Of a stretch of 64,000 nt of DNA, positions 41,722-54,718 are shown one piece after another. The stretch's first letter is position 1, and every line of letters begins with the position of its first letter. The position numbers were made by a program, and so were the translations under genes. This DNA is from Aphelocoma coerulescens (Eukaryota; Chordata; Aves; Passeriformes; Corvidae). The stretch is taken from NCBI RefSeq assembly GCF_041296385.1, contig NW_027184078.1, forward strand, positions 496,001 through 560,000. The letters are read 5' to 3'. The notes beneath the pieces were generated by a model. That model saw only the letters and a list, made by a program, of their open reading frames with translations, was not told the origin of the DNA and did not search any database.

Positions 41722-44700
41722 GAATCAAAGAATCACAGAATCTTTAGGTTGGAAAAGACCTCTGAGATCATCAAGTCCAACCTTTAATTAAAGACCACTT
41801 TGACAACTAGACCATGGCACTTAGCGCCACATTCAGTCTTTTCTTGAACACTTCGAGGATATTGACTCCACCACTTCCCTGGGTAGCCTGTTCCAATGCC
41901 TGACCAGCCTTTCAGTGAAGAAATTCTTCCTGACATCCAACCCAAACCTCCCCGGCACAACTTAAGGCTTGAATTTCCTCTTGACCTTTTGCTAGTTTTC
42001 TTGCAGAAGAGACCAACCCCCAGCTTGCTACAATTTCCTTTTTGGTAGTTATAGAGAGTGATAAGGTCACCCCATCTCCAGGTGTGTTGACTTTGTGTGG
42101 GCGGGTTTTGGTAGCAGGGGGGCTACAGGGGGTGCCTTCTGTGAGAAGCTTCCAGAAGCTTCTTCCCCCAAGTCCAACAGAACCAATGCCAGCTGGCTCC
42201 AGGACAGACCCACCGCTGCCTAAGGCTGAGCTCCGCACAGATTGTGGTGATGCCTTTGTGATAACATATTTAAGAAGGAAAAGAAAATTTTGTGCAGATG
42301 TAATTGAGGCCAGAGAAGAGTGGGCTGAAAATATGTGAGAAGAACAGCTCTGCAGACAGCCAGGTAGTGCAAAAAGATGGGCAGGAGGTGCTCCAGGCAC
42401 TGGAGCAGGAATTCCCCTGAGATTCCATGGGGAAGCTCATGGTGAGGCAGCTGTGCCCCTGCAGCCCATGGAGGGCATAGGGTGCAGAGATCCACCTTCA
42501 ACCCTTGGAAGAGCCCCACAGTGGAGCAGATGGATGCCCAAGTGAGGCTGTGACCCCTTGGGAAGCCCGTGCTGGAGCAGGGTCCTGGTAGGACTTGTGA
42601 CCCTGTGGGTGACCCACGCTGGAGCAGACTGTACCTGAAGAACTGACCCCATGAAAGAGTGACCCACGTTGCAACAGTTCACGGAGAACTGTTGCCTGTG
42701 GGAAGGACACACACTGGAGGAGTCCGTGGAAAAGTGTCTGCCATGGGAGGGACCCCACACTGGAGCAGAGGAAGGATTCTGACTCCTCTCCCTGAGCAGA
42801 GTCAAGAACAAGGTGTGATGAATTGACCATAACTTCCATTCCCAATCTCCCTGTGCCACTGTGGGGAGGAGGTAGAGCTGGGAAGGAGAGAAGGGTGGGG
42901 GGAAGGTGTTTTTAAGATTTATTTTACTTCTCATTGCCCTGCCCTGCTTTTTTTAGTAATAAATCCTATTAATATCCCCGAGTCTGTTTTGCCTTGACAG
43001 TATTTGGTGAGTGCTATCTCCTGGTCGGTAACTCATGAGTCTTTCACTATATTTTCTTTCCCCTGTCCAGCTGAGAAGAGCAGTGATAGAGCAGCTTTGG
43101 TGGGTATATGGCATCCAACCAACACACTACACTAGGTTAAAGAACCACAACTTTCTCAGCCACTCCTAATCAGACACGTGCTCCAGACCCCTCACTAGAT
43201 TCACTGCCCTTCTCTCTGGACTCGCTTCAGCACCTCAATGTCCTGCTGAATTGATGGGCCTAGAACTTGACACAGCACTCGAGGTGCGGCCTCACTAGTG
43301 CCAAGTACCGTGGGAAAATCTCTACCCTAGTCCTGCTGCCACGCTATTCCTTATACAAACCAGGATGACATTGGTCTTCTTGCCTACCTGGGCCATGTTC
43401 AGATGCTGTTGACCAGTACTCTGAGGTCCTTATCTGCTTGGCTACTTTCCACTCTGCCCCCAGCCAGGGCAGCAGGGAGTTGTTATGGCCAAATTATACA
43501 ACCCAGCTCTTAGTCTTGTTGAACCTCATGCTGTTGGTCTTGGTCCATTGATCCAGCCTGTCTAGATCCCTCTGCAAAGCCTTCCCACCCTCCAGCAGAT
43601 CAATGCTCCCACCCAACTTGGTGTCATCTACAAATTTACTGAGGGTACATTCAATCTCCTCATCCAGATCATCAGTAAAGATATTAAACATGACTGATCC
43701 CTGGGGGAAGCCACTGGTCACCAGACAACAACTGCATGCAGCACCATTCCCACCACTCTCTGGGCCCAGCCTGCAGTCAGCTCTTAACCCAGTGAAGATG
43801 CACCTGTCCAAGTTGTGGGCTGCAGCTTCTCCAGGAAAGACTGTGGAAGACTGTTGAAGGCTTTGCTGAAGTCCAGGTAGACACATCCACAGCCTTTCCT
43901 CATGCACCAGATGGGTCACCTGGTCATAAAAGGAGATCAGTTTGGTCAAGCAGGACCTGCCCTTCCTAAGCCCAGGCTGGCTGGGCCCGATTCTCTGGTT
44001 GTCTTGTATGTGCTGTGTGATCACTGTTAGTATTATAACCTTGCCAAGCACTGAGGTCAGGCTGACAGGCCTGGAGTTTCCTGGAACCTCCTCAGCCCCT
44101 CTTAAGGATGGGCATCACACTGGCACCTCCAGTCATCTGGGACCTCCCCTGTGAGCCAGAACTGATGATAAATGATGCAGAATAGCTTGGTAAGCTCTTC
44201 CACCAGCTCCCTTACCACCCTCAGGTCAATCCCGTATGATCACATAGATTTGTGGGAGTCTAAGTGGCTCAATAGGTCACTAACTATTTCCCCCTGGGTT
44301 ACAGGTGGTCCATTCTGCTCCCCGTTCCTGTCTACCAGTTCAGGTTTGTGCTGAGGATAAGAGGTCTTACTGTTAAAGAATGAGGCAAAGAAGGCATTGG
44401 GAACCTCAGCCTTTTCTTCATTGTTGGTGATACTATTTCCCCCACATCCAATAAAGAATGGAGATTTTCCTTGGTCCTCCTGTTGTTGATATATTTAGAA
44501 AAACACTTTTTATTGTCTTTTAGAAGCAGTGGCCACTTTGAGTTCTGACTGAGCTTTTGTCTTTCTAACTTTCTTTTTACATGACTTAGTGACATGCTTG
44601 TATTCTTCCTGAGGTGCCTGCCCCTTTTCCTAAAGGTCATACACCATCTTTTTTATCTTGCCTTGTTGCAAAAGCTCCCCATTCAGCCAGATCTGTGTCC

Positions 44701-44760
44701 TTCAGCACATAGGGACAGTTTGCTCCTACACCTTCAAGATTTCTTCCTTAAAATATGTCC
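41722..44760 (-). mobile_element. CR1 LINE, 5'-truncated, interrupted by an LTR
   Basis: The 3' end lies at 41722 (GAATCACAGAATC on the plus strand). The 3'UTR-proximal part runs to 42082, is broken by an LTR, and continues from 43132 with RT coding sequence. The minus-strand frame at 44051-43494 has [18 protein letters not shown] (QGS and FTDDLD core) and FVDDTKLGG, the latter with the RT catalytic DD. It has stops and frameshifts elsewhere and is dead. Confidence 0.85.
42083..43131 (+). mobile_element. ERVL-like solo LTR (1.05 kb) inside CR1
   Basis: Starts TGTGTTGACTTTG and ends CACTACA. CCAGG (42078-42082) and CTAGG (43132-43136) flank it, a 5-bp duplication with one mismatch, and joining the flanks restores CR1 order. 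AATAAA occurs in TAGTAATAAATCC near 42957. An internal degenerate tandem repeat of about 50 bases (units with 'gacccacgctggagcag') covers 42500-42780. Confidence 0.8.
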
Positions 44761-44764
44761 AGCC

Positions 44765-45530
44765 TTTCTGGAAGGCTGGGTTGCAAGAGTCTCTCTGTCC
44801 ATGCACTGAAATGGGATGAAAAGGAGGAAGAAAAGTTTATCCCCTCCCAAGCCTACATTTGGAGAAAGGGCAATCCATGGCACTTGCTATCCCAAAGTTA
44901 CCACTCTGGAAAAATTAGGCTGCAGACTGACAGTGCATCAGCTCCAGAACAAACCTGAAATCATTTAGGGAGCTGCATCAGGGTCAGTTTTGCTGCACTG
45001 CACTAAAGATCCTGCCCTTCTCTGTCTCTGGCTCTCTCAGTGCATTTTCACATTTCCAGGATGTTCCTGACCTCAGTCCCCATAGAAACACTTTTGGTGT
45101 GATATCTTTATTAGTTTATTAATGTTTAACATTCCATGTTTAATGAGCAGTAAAGAAGCTGGGGCATCCTGATGACTTCCAAGCAGGAGTCAATCACCCT
45201 TCACTGCAGTGTCTGGAAGAGAAGATGACCTACAGGCCTCACAGCTACATCTGATGTGACTAAATTGGATGCTGTTAGAACAGGCATGGTGGTGGATCAA
45301 GGCAGACAGATCAAGAGCAGTGACAGGGCAAGTGGTGAATTCACATGGTTTTAATAACAAATTCTCCCTCTTCACTTCCCAAGGAGAGACAGGGACTCCC
45401 AGAGATATTTCTTCAAATTCATCACAGATCACTAAGATGGGGGTTCATATCTCTGATCTCCATAGCACAGGCTCTTAGCTGGTTGCTCTGAGCTCTATTT
45501 ATGGTACATGGAGATAAATGAGCACTGTGA
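44765..45530. other. no gene recognised
   Basis: Only short open frames on both strands, none with a recognised domain. Confidence 0.35.
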
Positions 45531-45536
45531 GTTCTC

Positions 45537-46102
45537 TGTTCTGGTTTCAGCTGGGATAGAGGTGCTCTGTTCCCAAGTAGCTGGTTCAGGGCTGTGTTTT
45601 GGATTCAAGATGAGAACAATGTTGATAAGGTTGTTGCTCCATTGTGCTCACCCCAGGTCAAGGATTTTTCAACGTCTTTTCCTCTGCCAGCAAGCAGGTG
45701 CACAAGAAGTGAGGAGGAAGTACAGACAAGACAGCTGACCCAAACTGACCAGGGGAATATTCCAGACCATAGAACACCATGCCTTTTATGTAAACTGGGA
45801 AGTTGGCTGGAAGGGGGCTGATCAGTGCTCGAGTACAGGCTGGGCATCAGTCTGTGGTTGGCAAGCAATTACACTGAACATCACTTGGGTTTTTTTCCTC
45901 CCTCTCTCTCTCTTTCTCTCTCTCCCTCTCTCCTTTACAACACAATTCATCTTTTTGTTATTGCCATTGTTTGTTTTACTTTGTTTCAAGCTCTTCTTAT
46001 CTCAGCCAGCGAGGTTTAGCTTTCCAAGGGGCTCTAGGGCACCAGGGAGTGAATGAGCACCTGTGTGGTATTTCTTGGCCATCTGGTGTTAAATCACCAT
46101 CA
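45537..46102 (+). mobile_element. ERVL-like solo LTR
   Basis: Starts TGTTCTGGTTTCAGCTGGGA and ends GTTAAATCACCATCA, with a CT-rich run at 45898-45935. The flanks GTTCTC and AGTCTC are similar but not identical, so the target duplication is tentative. Same family as 4140-4540. Confidence 0.75.
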
Positions 46103-46805
46103 AGTCTCACATCATTCATGAAGCCAAAGGTCTTGGGCTGAGATGGCCACAGCCACCAAACACACGTCCATAAACCACACAGACAGCTCAGGGCACCGAA
46201 TATGAAACTGGCACAAAATTTTAGAAACTGTCATGTCAAATTCTGCTCTTTCTACTGCACAGGGGTTTTCATGGGCTTGGACATGCACTAAGTTCATGAT
46301 TTTCAGACAATTATCACATGAGGCCATATGGAATTTTGTTGGAGGCATTAGTTTGGACATCTAATATGGGAAAGAGTTTTATCTTGATTAGAGATATGGG
46401 GGCTGCTCCTCAGTCACTTCAAAAGAGGTCTCAGGGGCTGTTTTGGATATTATTAGAGTTGCGATACTAGACCAGGTATTTGGGGAGGGGCAAATGTGAC
46501 ACAGGACTTGTAGACACCTGTTCCTCTTTGGATCAGCAGTTGAAGGCTTAGAAATGGAAAATGTCACAAGACAAGAACATCTGACTCAGGAACTCCAGCC
46601 AGAACATGCTGAGATCTTACACACCTTGTTTAGCAACACTGAAACCTCACAAATGTCATGGTCTTTTTACATCCAGCTTTTACAAAATTCTCCTGTCATC
46701 CAAGGAAGGCCCAAAAGATATCTCACTGCCTGACAAGTCATTAGTTCCTTTGGAGGACAAAACCACATTCCCAAACAAGTTGAATGCTTTTCCAAAGAAG
46801 ATATG
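46103..46805. other. no gene recognised
   Basis: No recognised coding or repeat feature. Confidence 0.3.
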
Positions 46806-48613
46806 GAACCACAGAATCAACTAGGTTGGAGAAGACCTTTAAGATCATTGACTCCAACCTTTGATCCAACACCACCTTGTCAACTAGACCATGGCACCAA
46901 GTGCCACATCCAGTCTTTTCTTAAACACCTCCAGGGACAGTGACTCCACCACCTCCATGAGCAGCTCATTCCAATGCCCAATCACCCTTTCTGAGACAAA
47001 CTTTTTCCTAATGTCCAACCTAAACTTCCCCTGGTGCAGCTTGACTGTGTCTTCTTGTCCTACTGCTGGTTGCCTGGGAGAAGAGACCGACCCTCACCTG
47101 ACTACAGGTAGCTGTAGAGTGTGATGAGGTCTCCCCTGAGCCTCCTCTTCTCCAAGCTAAGCAACCCCAGCTCCCTCAGCTGCTTCTCACAGGACTTGTG
47201 TTTCAGACCCTTCACCAGCCTTGTTGCCCTTCTCTGGACATGCTGGAACATCTCAACATTCTTCCCAAATTGAGGGGCCCAGAACTGGACACAGCACTCA
47301 TGGTGCGGCCTCACCAGTGCCAAGTAGAGGGCAAGAATCACTTCCCTGGTCCTGCTGGCCACAGTGTTCCTGATCCAAGTCAGGATGCCATTGGCCTTTT
47401 TGGCCACCTGGGTACATTGCTGGCTCATGTTCAGTCAGCTGTCAACCGGTACCCCCAGGTCCCTTTCTGCCTGACTACTGTCCAGCCACTCTGTCCCCAG
47501 CCTGTAGTGCTGCTGGGGCTGTCGTGGCCAAAGTGCAGGACCTGGAACTTGGTCTTGTTGAATCTCATTATCTTTTGATTTGGCCCATCTATCCAGCCTG
47601 TCCACATCCCTTTGCAGAGCCCTCTTACCCTCCAACAGATCAATGCTCCCACCCATCTTGGTGTCATCTGCATATTTGCTAATGGTAGACTCGATCCCCT
47701 TATCCAGATCATCAATGAAGATATTAAACAGGACTGGCCCCAACACTGATTGCTGGGGGACACCACAGTGACTGGCCACCAACTGGATGCAGCACCATCC
47801 CCATCACTCTCTGGGCCCAGCCACTAGCCAGTTCTTAACCCAGCAAAGATGCATCTGTCCAAGCCATGGGTTGCAGCTTCTCCAGGAGAATGCTGTGGGA
47901 GATGATGTCAAAGGCTTTGCTGAAGTCCAGGTAGACACATCCACAGCCTTTCCCACATCCACCAGGCTGGCCACCTCTTAATAAAAGGAGATCAGGTTGG
48001 TCAGGCAAGACCTGCCCCTCCTAAACCCATGCTGGCTGGGTCTGATCCCCCAGTCACCCTATAGGTGCTGTGTGATGGCACTCAGGGTGATCTGTTATAG
48101 AACATATAACACATAACACCTATAACCTTCCTGCCACTGAGGTCAGGCTGACAGGCCTGGAGTTTCCCAGATCCTCCTTCCAGCCCTTCTAATGAATGGG
48201 TACCACATTGCCACCTCCAGTCCTCTGGGACCTACCCAGTGAGCCAAGACTGATGGTAAATGATGTAGAGCGGCTTCATGAGCTCTTCTGCCAGCTCCCT
48301 CATCACCCTAGGATGGATTCCATCTGGTCCCATAGACGTGTGAGCATCTAAGTGGCTCAGGAGGTCTCTAACTACTTCCTCCTAGATTACAGAGGGGCTA
48401 TTCAGCTCCCCATCCCCATCTATTAGCTCGGGGCTAGTTGTCCTGAGGACACTCTGTCTTATTGTTGAAAATTGAGGCAAAGAAGGTGTGAAGTACCTCA
48501 GCTTTTTCCTCCTCTCTGGTAACTATATCCCCCCCTAAGTCCAATAAAGAATGGAAGTTTTCCATGCTCCTCCTTTTGCTAGTAAAGTATTTAGGGAAAT
48601 GCTTTTTATTGTC

Positions 48614-49304
48614 TGCTGGAGAGGATGAAAGTTTGGTAAGAAAGTTTCACAGGTATGTAGGCTTGGCAGAAAGATCTCTGAATGTAGAAACTGAGGATGA
48701 GATAGAAATGAAAGCAAGTTTTGATATAGAGTAAAAGATGTTTTGCTGAAACACTGACCAGTGAATAACTGAGAAGGCAAAGGTTGGAGATGAATTGGAA
48801 GGAGATTTTTAGGAGTAGGACAAAGGTATGTGATTACAAACAAAGACATGTTTTTCGCCAAGTACATAAGTCTCAAGAAAAGCATAAGTAAATAGAAAAC
48901 ATGTTTTGACCAGAAAGAGAGATATGGCAGGCAAACAAGAAATGTTGATGTAGCAAGAAGAGAGGTCTGAGAATTTCCCATTGTAAGCTTAAATTGTAAC
49001 TTACTTACTCTTGAGATTGGGTAATAATGACCATAATATGGTGATGGGAGTAGTTATGATAGGCTATAGGCAAATGTAGAGATATTGTACATGGCGCTTA
49101 TTGGTTGATATGTATTAAGATACTCTGCAAAGAAAAGTATATAATGCTTTGTAACTTGAACAGAAAGTGGCTTCAGGTATGCCTACAGCTGGAGCTGGCT
49201 CTGGATACCCACTCCCTGAACTGCTGTAACTTCACCTATGCAATAAACAGCTTTCAAGAGAGCCGCCTGAAGTCCAGACATCCTTTGTGAAACTTTCTCC
49301 TATA
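48614..49304 (+). mobile_element. solo LTR in CR1, TSD ATTGTC
   Basis: A 691-bp element TGCTGGAGAGG...CTCCTATA with perfect ATTGTC on both sides (48608-48613 and 49305-49310). TATATAAT at 49138-49145 and AATAAA at 49242-49247 fit plus-strand transcription. Removing it rejoins CR1 sequence seen uninterrupted at 44510. Confidence 0.92.
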
Positions 49305-50407
49305 ATTGTCCTTTACAGAAGCAGCCAGATTAAATTCCAATTGAGCTTTAGCCTCTCTAATTTTCTTTCTGCATAACCTAACAACATCCTTAAACACTTC
49401 CTTAGTTACCTGCCCCTCTTTCCAAAGATGATATGCCTTTTTTCCCCCCTTAGTTCCTTCAAAATCTCCCTGCCCATCCAGGTCGGTCGTCTTCCACACC
49501 GGCTCATCTTTCAGCACATAGGGACAGGATGCTCCTGTGTCATCAAGATTCATTGATCAAGTATGTTCATCTTTCCTGGATGCTCTTTTTAAGGGCTGTT
49601 TCCCAAGATGCTCTACAAATCAGTCTCTTGAATAGGCTGAAGTCCACTCTCTGGAAGTCCAGAGTGGAAGTTTTGTTGATGCCCCTCCTTGTTTCACTGA
49701 ATGTTGAGAATTCTATTATTTCATGGTCACTGTACCCCAGACAGCCTCTGACCACCACATCTCCCACCAGCCCTTCTCTGTTTGTAAACAGCAGGTCTGG
49801 GAGGGTCTCACCCCTGGTAGGCTCACTCACCAGCTGTGACAAGAAGTTCTCCTCTCAAGAACCTCCTAGAATGCCTCTTCTCTGCTGTGTTGAGTTCCCA
49901 GCAGATATCTGTCAAGTTAAAGTCTCTCACAAGAACAAGGGCTAGTGATCTTGAAACATCCTCCAGCTGCTTATAGAATAACACATCGACCTCTACATCC
50001 TGGCTGGGTGGTCTGTAACAGACTCCCACCAGGATGTTGGTCTTGCTGTCCTTTCTCCTGATTCTTACCCACAGGCACTTGACCTTACCATTATTGACCA
50101 CAAGTGCTGTAATGTCAAGGGACTCTCTCCTATACAGAGCCACCCCTCCACCTTTTCTCCCTCTCCTGTCTCTTCTGAAGAGCTTGTAGCCATCTATTGC
50201 AGCACTCCAGCCACGCGAATTATCCCACCACATTTCCATGATGGCAGCTACATCACAGCTTTGCTGCTGTACCATGGCTTCCAGCTCCTCTTGTTTGTTA
50301 CCCGTGCTGTGTGCATTAGTGTACATGAACTTCAGCTGGGCTGCTGACTTCACCTGACTCTGGCTTATCATGCTTAGGCTCATCTCTGGACAGCCTGGTT
50401 TCATCCC

Positions 50408-51116
50408 TATAGGAGAAAGGTTCACAAAGGATGTCTGGACTTCAGGCGGCTCTCTTGAAAGCTGTTTATTGCATAGGTGAAGTTACAGCAGTTCAGGGAG
50501 TGGGTATCCAGAGCCAGCCCTACAGCTGCCAGCTCCAGCTGTAGGCATACCTGAAGTCCCCTTCTGTTCAAGTTACAAAGCATTATATACTTTTCTTTGC
50601 AGAGTATCTTAACACATAACAACCAATAAGCACCATACACAACACCTTTACATTTGCCTATAGCCTATCATAACTACTCCCATTACCATATTATGGTCAT
50701 TATTATCCAATCTCAAGAGTAAGTAAGTTACAATTTAAGCTTACAATGGGAAATTCTCAGACCTCTCTTCTTCTTGCTACATCAACATTTCTTGTTTGCC
50801 TGCCATATCTCTCTTTCTGGTCAAAACATGTTTTCTATTTACTTATGCTCTTCTTGAGACTTATGTACTTGGCGAAAAACATGTCTTTGTTTGTAATCAC
50901 ATACCTTTGTCCTACTCCTAAAAATCTCCTTCCAACTCATCTCCAACCTTTGCCTTCTCAGTTATTCACTGGTCAGTGTTTCAGCAAAACATCTTTTACT
51001 CTATATCAAAACTTGCTTTCATTTCTATCTCATCCTCAGTTTCTACATTCAGAGATCTTTCTGCCAAGCCTACATACCTGTGAAACTTTCTTACCAAACT
51101 TTCATCCTCTCCAACA
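50408..51116 (-). mobile_element. solo LTR of the same family, opposite orientation, TSD CATCCC
   Basis: The minus strand reads TGTTGGAGAGG...CTCCTATA (709 bp), near-identical to 48614-49304. CATCCC flanks it (50402-50407 and 51117-51122), a different target from the first LTR, so the two inserted independently into one CR1. Confidence 0.92.
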
Positions 51117-51189
51117 CATCCCCTTACCCCTTTAAACCTAGTTTAAAGCCCTCTCAACCAGCCCTGCCATGGGAACACAGGTCTAAAAA

Positions 51190-53055
51190 ACTCAACACAA
51201 CAAAAAACACACAGAGGCAGTTTCTCCATCCCTCAAAGCTTCATGTTCAGCACTGCTAAACACACACAGGGACACAGTTTAACTGAGGGCAAGAATCAGT
51301 GTTACACCAGAAGGGGAGAAAATTGAGTGAGGATGACATTGACTCTGCACCACCTGTGAGATCTGCAAAGACCCCTGAACACGGTGGAATTATGAGATGA
51401 ATTATTTAATGGGTGAATAAAGACAATGCTGTGATGACCTGAGGTTTGCTGCTTATGAACTGACAACCTCAATCACTTAAGGTACTTAAGGTACTAACTG
51501 GGAAATTTTAAGCTTATTCACATTTCTGCAGGGGCTACTGACCCCTGGGTGCTCTGGGAGTTATCATCATCCTGAGTTACCATAAAATCAAGGCAGTTTC
51601 ACACTGTTGCAGCTTCCAACAGGAAAGAGTTCCAAGTGGCCAGACTTGGAACCAGCCTTGCTCGCTGAGAAGGAAGTTCCAGCATTATCATCAGCCCTGC
51701 TCAAGGCCCTGCCCCAAGGGGGTCCCTGGGCCCAACAGCCCTTTCCAGAGGGGGAATTCCACCCTTCTCTCCTGCTCTGCCACCTCCCCCAGGACAGCAT
51801 CAGAACGATCCTTGGGAAACAAACACCAGACCCAGAGGGCCAGTCCATATCTCAACTTCTCCCCCAAATGACCATTCCCCATAACGTTTAGTTCATCTCC
51901 GAGACCTTCTGGGAACAGCTGTGCTGCTGATGACCCCAGTTCTTGCCACCTTTGCCTGAGGAGACCTGGGGGATGGGAAGAGCTTGCTGGTCCCTGTGTG
52001 CATAGCTGGGGTGAAGGGAAGAGAGTGGCTCCTTTCCACTCTGACAGCACAGCACATTCACCACTTGTTCAGGAGAGAAAGAAACAACAGAGAGCTGCTT
52101 ACCTGTCTCAGTCAGCAAAGATGAGCACTGATATGGGACTGGTATTTTCTTGCCAGAGAAATTTCCAGCTGCAGAAGGGAAGGAAAATGAACAGAAGAAT
52201 CAGATCCTGAAGTTCAAATATGGTGTTTCTTTGCCTAAAAGTCACTTTGCTTCCTGAAGGTCACATCTCATTGCTATATGAGGGCTCTGTGTTGGTGATG
52301 TAGGCAATTAGGTGCAAATGGAGCTTCGATGTCAATGAGAGGTTTAAGACAAGCAGAGATCCTACTCAACACCCACAAAATGTGCCCTGTTTTAGAATTA
52401 GAGCTAGATTTTACCTGTTGTCAGGTAAGAATGATCTCCACGTCTTCAATCTATAGATGAAATGTGAACTTTGATCAGCTCTTTAAGGAAATAACTTTCA
52501 AAAATGAAACCGAAATGAAGAATTAAACATCGGAGGATTAACTCGGGGTGTGGCTCTGTTTGAAGATCAAGGATCATTATTCTGTAAGACTGATGTTTTT
52601 GTTGACAGGTTACCTAGGGAATGAAGGTGGAGTTTTCCTGGAACTTACAGTCACCCTTTAGAGAAATCAACTTGAAATAGGAGAAAATCTGTTTTTCTAG
52701 AGAATGACATCTGAAGTACTCTTGGATTCCCATTCAACTTGCCCCTTAGTGTCACTTTTCTCAGCTGTTTCTTCCTTCAAAGACTGTGTCAGAAGTATTT
52801 CTTATTGCCCTAGAAATTATTTGATACTGGGAAAGTCCTCTCTAACTAATTTGATATCCCATGATGAGTCACCTGCCTCATGACAGAAAGGTGCTGGATG
52901 AAGCTTTCCTGGGTTATAGTGATGGTAACCCTGACATCAGCCTTCTGGACAATGTGCCCAGCTGTGAGACAGACTGGTATATGGTACCCCAAGTGAAGAA
53001 CTGCCTGATTGCCAGGGCTCCAGGGTTGTAGAAAATACAGCTACCTCTGTCTGAT
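51190..53055. other. no gene recognised
   Basis: Overlapping open frames on both strands at 51588-52050 have no recognised domain or splice context. Nothing else is visible. Confidence 0.35.
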
Positions 53056-53059
53056 GGAC

Positions 53060-53600
53060 AGTCACTAGCTGAGTTCCTGCAGGCTCAGTCCTAGAGTATG
53101 TCTGTTCCTTGTGTTTATCAGTGATTTGGGTGCAGGAATTGAATGTGCCATTAGCAAGTTTGCTGATGATGCCAAACTGGAGATGCTGCTGAGTTTCTTG
53201 AGGGGCAGGAGGCTTTGCAGAGGGGTCTGGATGGATTTGAGTGTTTGGCGATTGTCAAAGGCATGATTCAACAAGAACAAGTGTTGACATCTGCGCTTAG
53301 GGCAGAGTAATGCCAGAGACAAATACAGACTGGGAGAGGAGTGGCTACAGAGCAGCTCTGCAGAAGTTTTATCAAAGACATCAGAACCAGTAGTAAAGAG
53401 AGGCAATGATCCTGCTGCACTGAGTGTTGCTGCAGCCTCAGCTCATGTGCAGCTCTGGGCCCCACTATTTAAAAAGAATGTGGAGGTACTTGAAGGGTGG
53501 CAACAAAGCTGATGCAAGCATTGGAGGACAAGTCCTGTGAGAAGCTGCTATAGAAAATTGAAATCCCTTCTCCTTAGATGGCCTTTGCCAAGAATCCACA
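53060..53600 (+). mobile_element. degenerate CR1 fragment (RT end)
   Basis: 'agcaagtttgctgatgatgccaaactgg' contains the RT FADDAK-type motif, followed by 'ggatggatttgagtg' and 'cagctctgggcccc' CR1 blocks. Plus strand, many stops. Confidence 0.7.
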
Positions 53601-53619
53601 GAGCCTCTGGGACAGTAAC

Positions 53620-54000
53620 AGTGGGGCACTTTGAGCCACTCATTCCCAGTCAGGCTGATTCCAGCCTCCATTACAGTCACTTGCTGGGATCCTACATCAC
53701 TCCAGAAATACAGACAGGTTCTACCCCTCTGTAGCCTGATGGTGTCGGGGTACTCTGTGCCCCAGTGTCTGCTGGAACTTTGTACTCTGGAGTGGCTGCT
53801 GTGCCAGGCCATCAGATGCACACACTCCAGTAAACCTGTTTGTCCCTCTCCTTCTCCCAGCTGGATGCAGGGTCTCCCTGGTTCTGATCATAGGATCCTC
53901 TGCTTACTTCATGTAAAAACAGCTTATAATGCCTTTCCATAGGATCAGGAGTAAGATCAGCGCTTTCATTCTGTCTAGGAAATTGACAGCTGGAGATTGG
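53620..54000. repeat. homologue of 3440-3810
   Basis: Same orientation and block order as described for 3440-3960; function unknown. Confidence 0.5.
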
Positions 54001-54678
54001 AGAAGCTGAGTGGAGGAAATGGGAGAGACTATCTCATGTGCCAGCTCCCAGCAGCTCATGGGTTAAATGGCACCTGCCTTTTGTTTAATGTGATACTTTA
54101 TTTCTGAGTCACTGAGAGATCTGTAAGGAGCCATGAAAATTCAACCCATGTACCACCGCCCAGGAGGGAACCCAGGAACTAGTGATCTCACCAGCCCCAT
54201 GATGGTCATGGCAGCCCTGGGAGTTTTAGGCAAGGAAGGAGCTCTAAACCTGAATGTTCCAGGAGACCCAGAGCCTGGACTGCACTAGGTTCGAAAGCAG
54301 TTGCACTGTGTGGTGAAATGGAGCAGGCAGGAACAGCTTGGAACAGCTGCAAAGAGCCTGGGAGGAGTTCCTGTGCCAAGAGATGCTCTGGATGCTCCAT
54401 GCGCAGCCTAAGCCCTGTTCTGACCCACATGGGGCTGGCAAGCTGCAATAATCCCTGCTGGGGAGGTGTGAGCCCACCTGAGGGTCATCCGAGTGCTCAG
54501 CATCCCTGGCCATGGGACTAATGGGAATGGGGCCCTCCCTGTTGTGACTTCGCATCTGGGCTAAGGAGATGATCTGGGCTGCCAGTTTCTCCTGGCTGGA
54601 CAGTGGGCACCGTTTGTATGCAGGTGTTGATAATGTCAGGTGGCACTGCTTAGCTTGGATTCACTGATCAAAAACAGC

Positions 54679-54718
54679 ACAGAATCATAGAATCATAAAA
54701 TTATTTCATTTGGAAAGG
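54679..54718 (-). mobile_element. minimal CR1 3' tail
   Basis: CAGAATCATAGAATCATAAA followed by 'ttatttcatttggaaaggac' is the last 40 bases of a CR1 in minus orientation, abutting the truncated IgC exon. Confidence 0.7.

Larger units (their letters stand above)
46806..51185 (-). mobile_element. long CR1 LINE with endonuclease and RT, split by two LTRs
   Basis: The 3' end is near 46806. Minus-strand frames give the RT (47782-47435: GVPQQSVLGPVLFNIFIDDL and YADDTKMGG) and, after the first LTR, an APE-type endonuclease (50425-49823: LKFMYTNAHS, GGVALYRRESL, VRIRRKDSKTNILVGVCYRP, LVLVRDFNLTDICWE). The stretch 51123-51185 beyond the second LTR ('gtttaaagccctctcaaccagcc') continues CR1. RT and endonuclease are in several frames, so it is dead, but it is the most complete CR1 here. 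Confidence 0.85.

Noticed and set aside
48535..48981. 148-codon frame, repeated at 50746-51135
   Set aside because: Falls inside the U3 of the inverted LTR pair; the frames appear because the two LTRs are near-identical.
46806..50425. Active CR1 with intact ORF2
   Set aside because: Endonuclease and RT are in different frames with stops and an LTR insertion between them.
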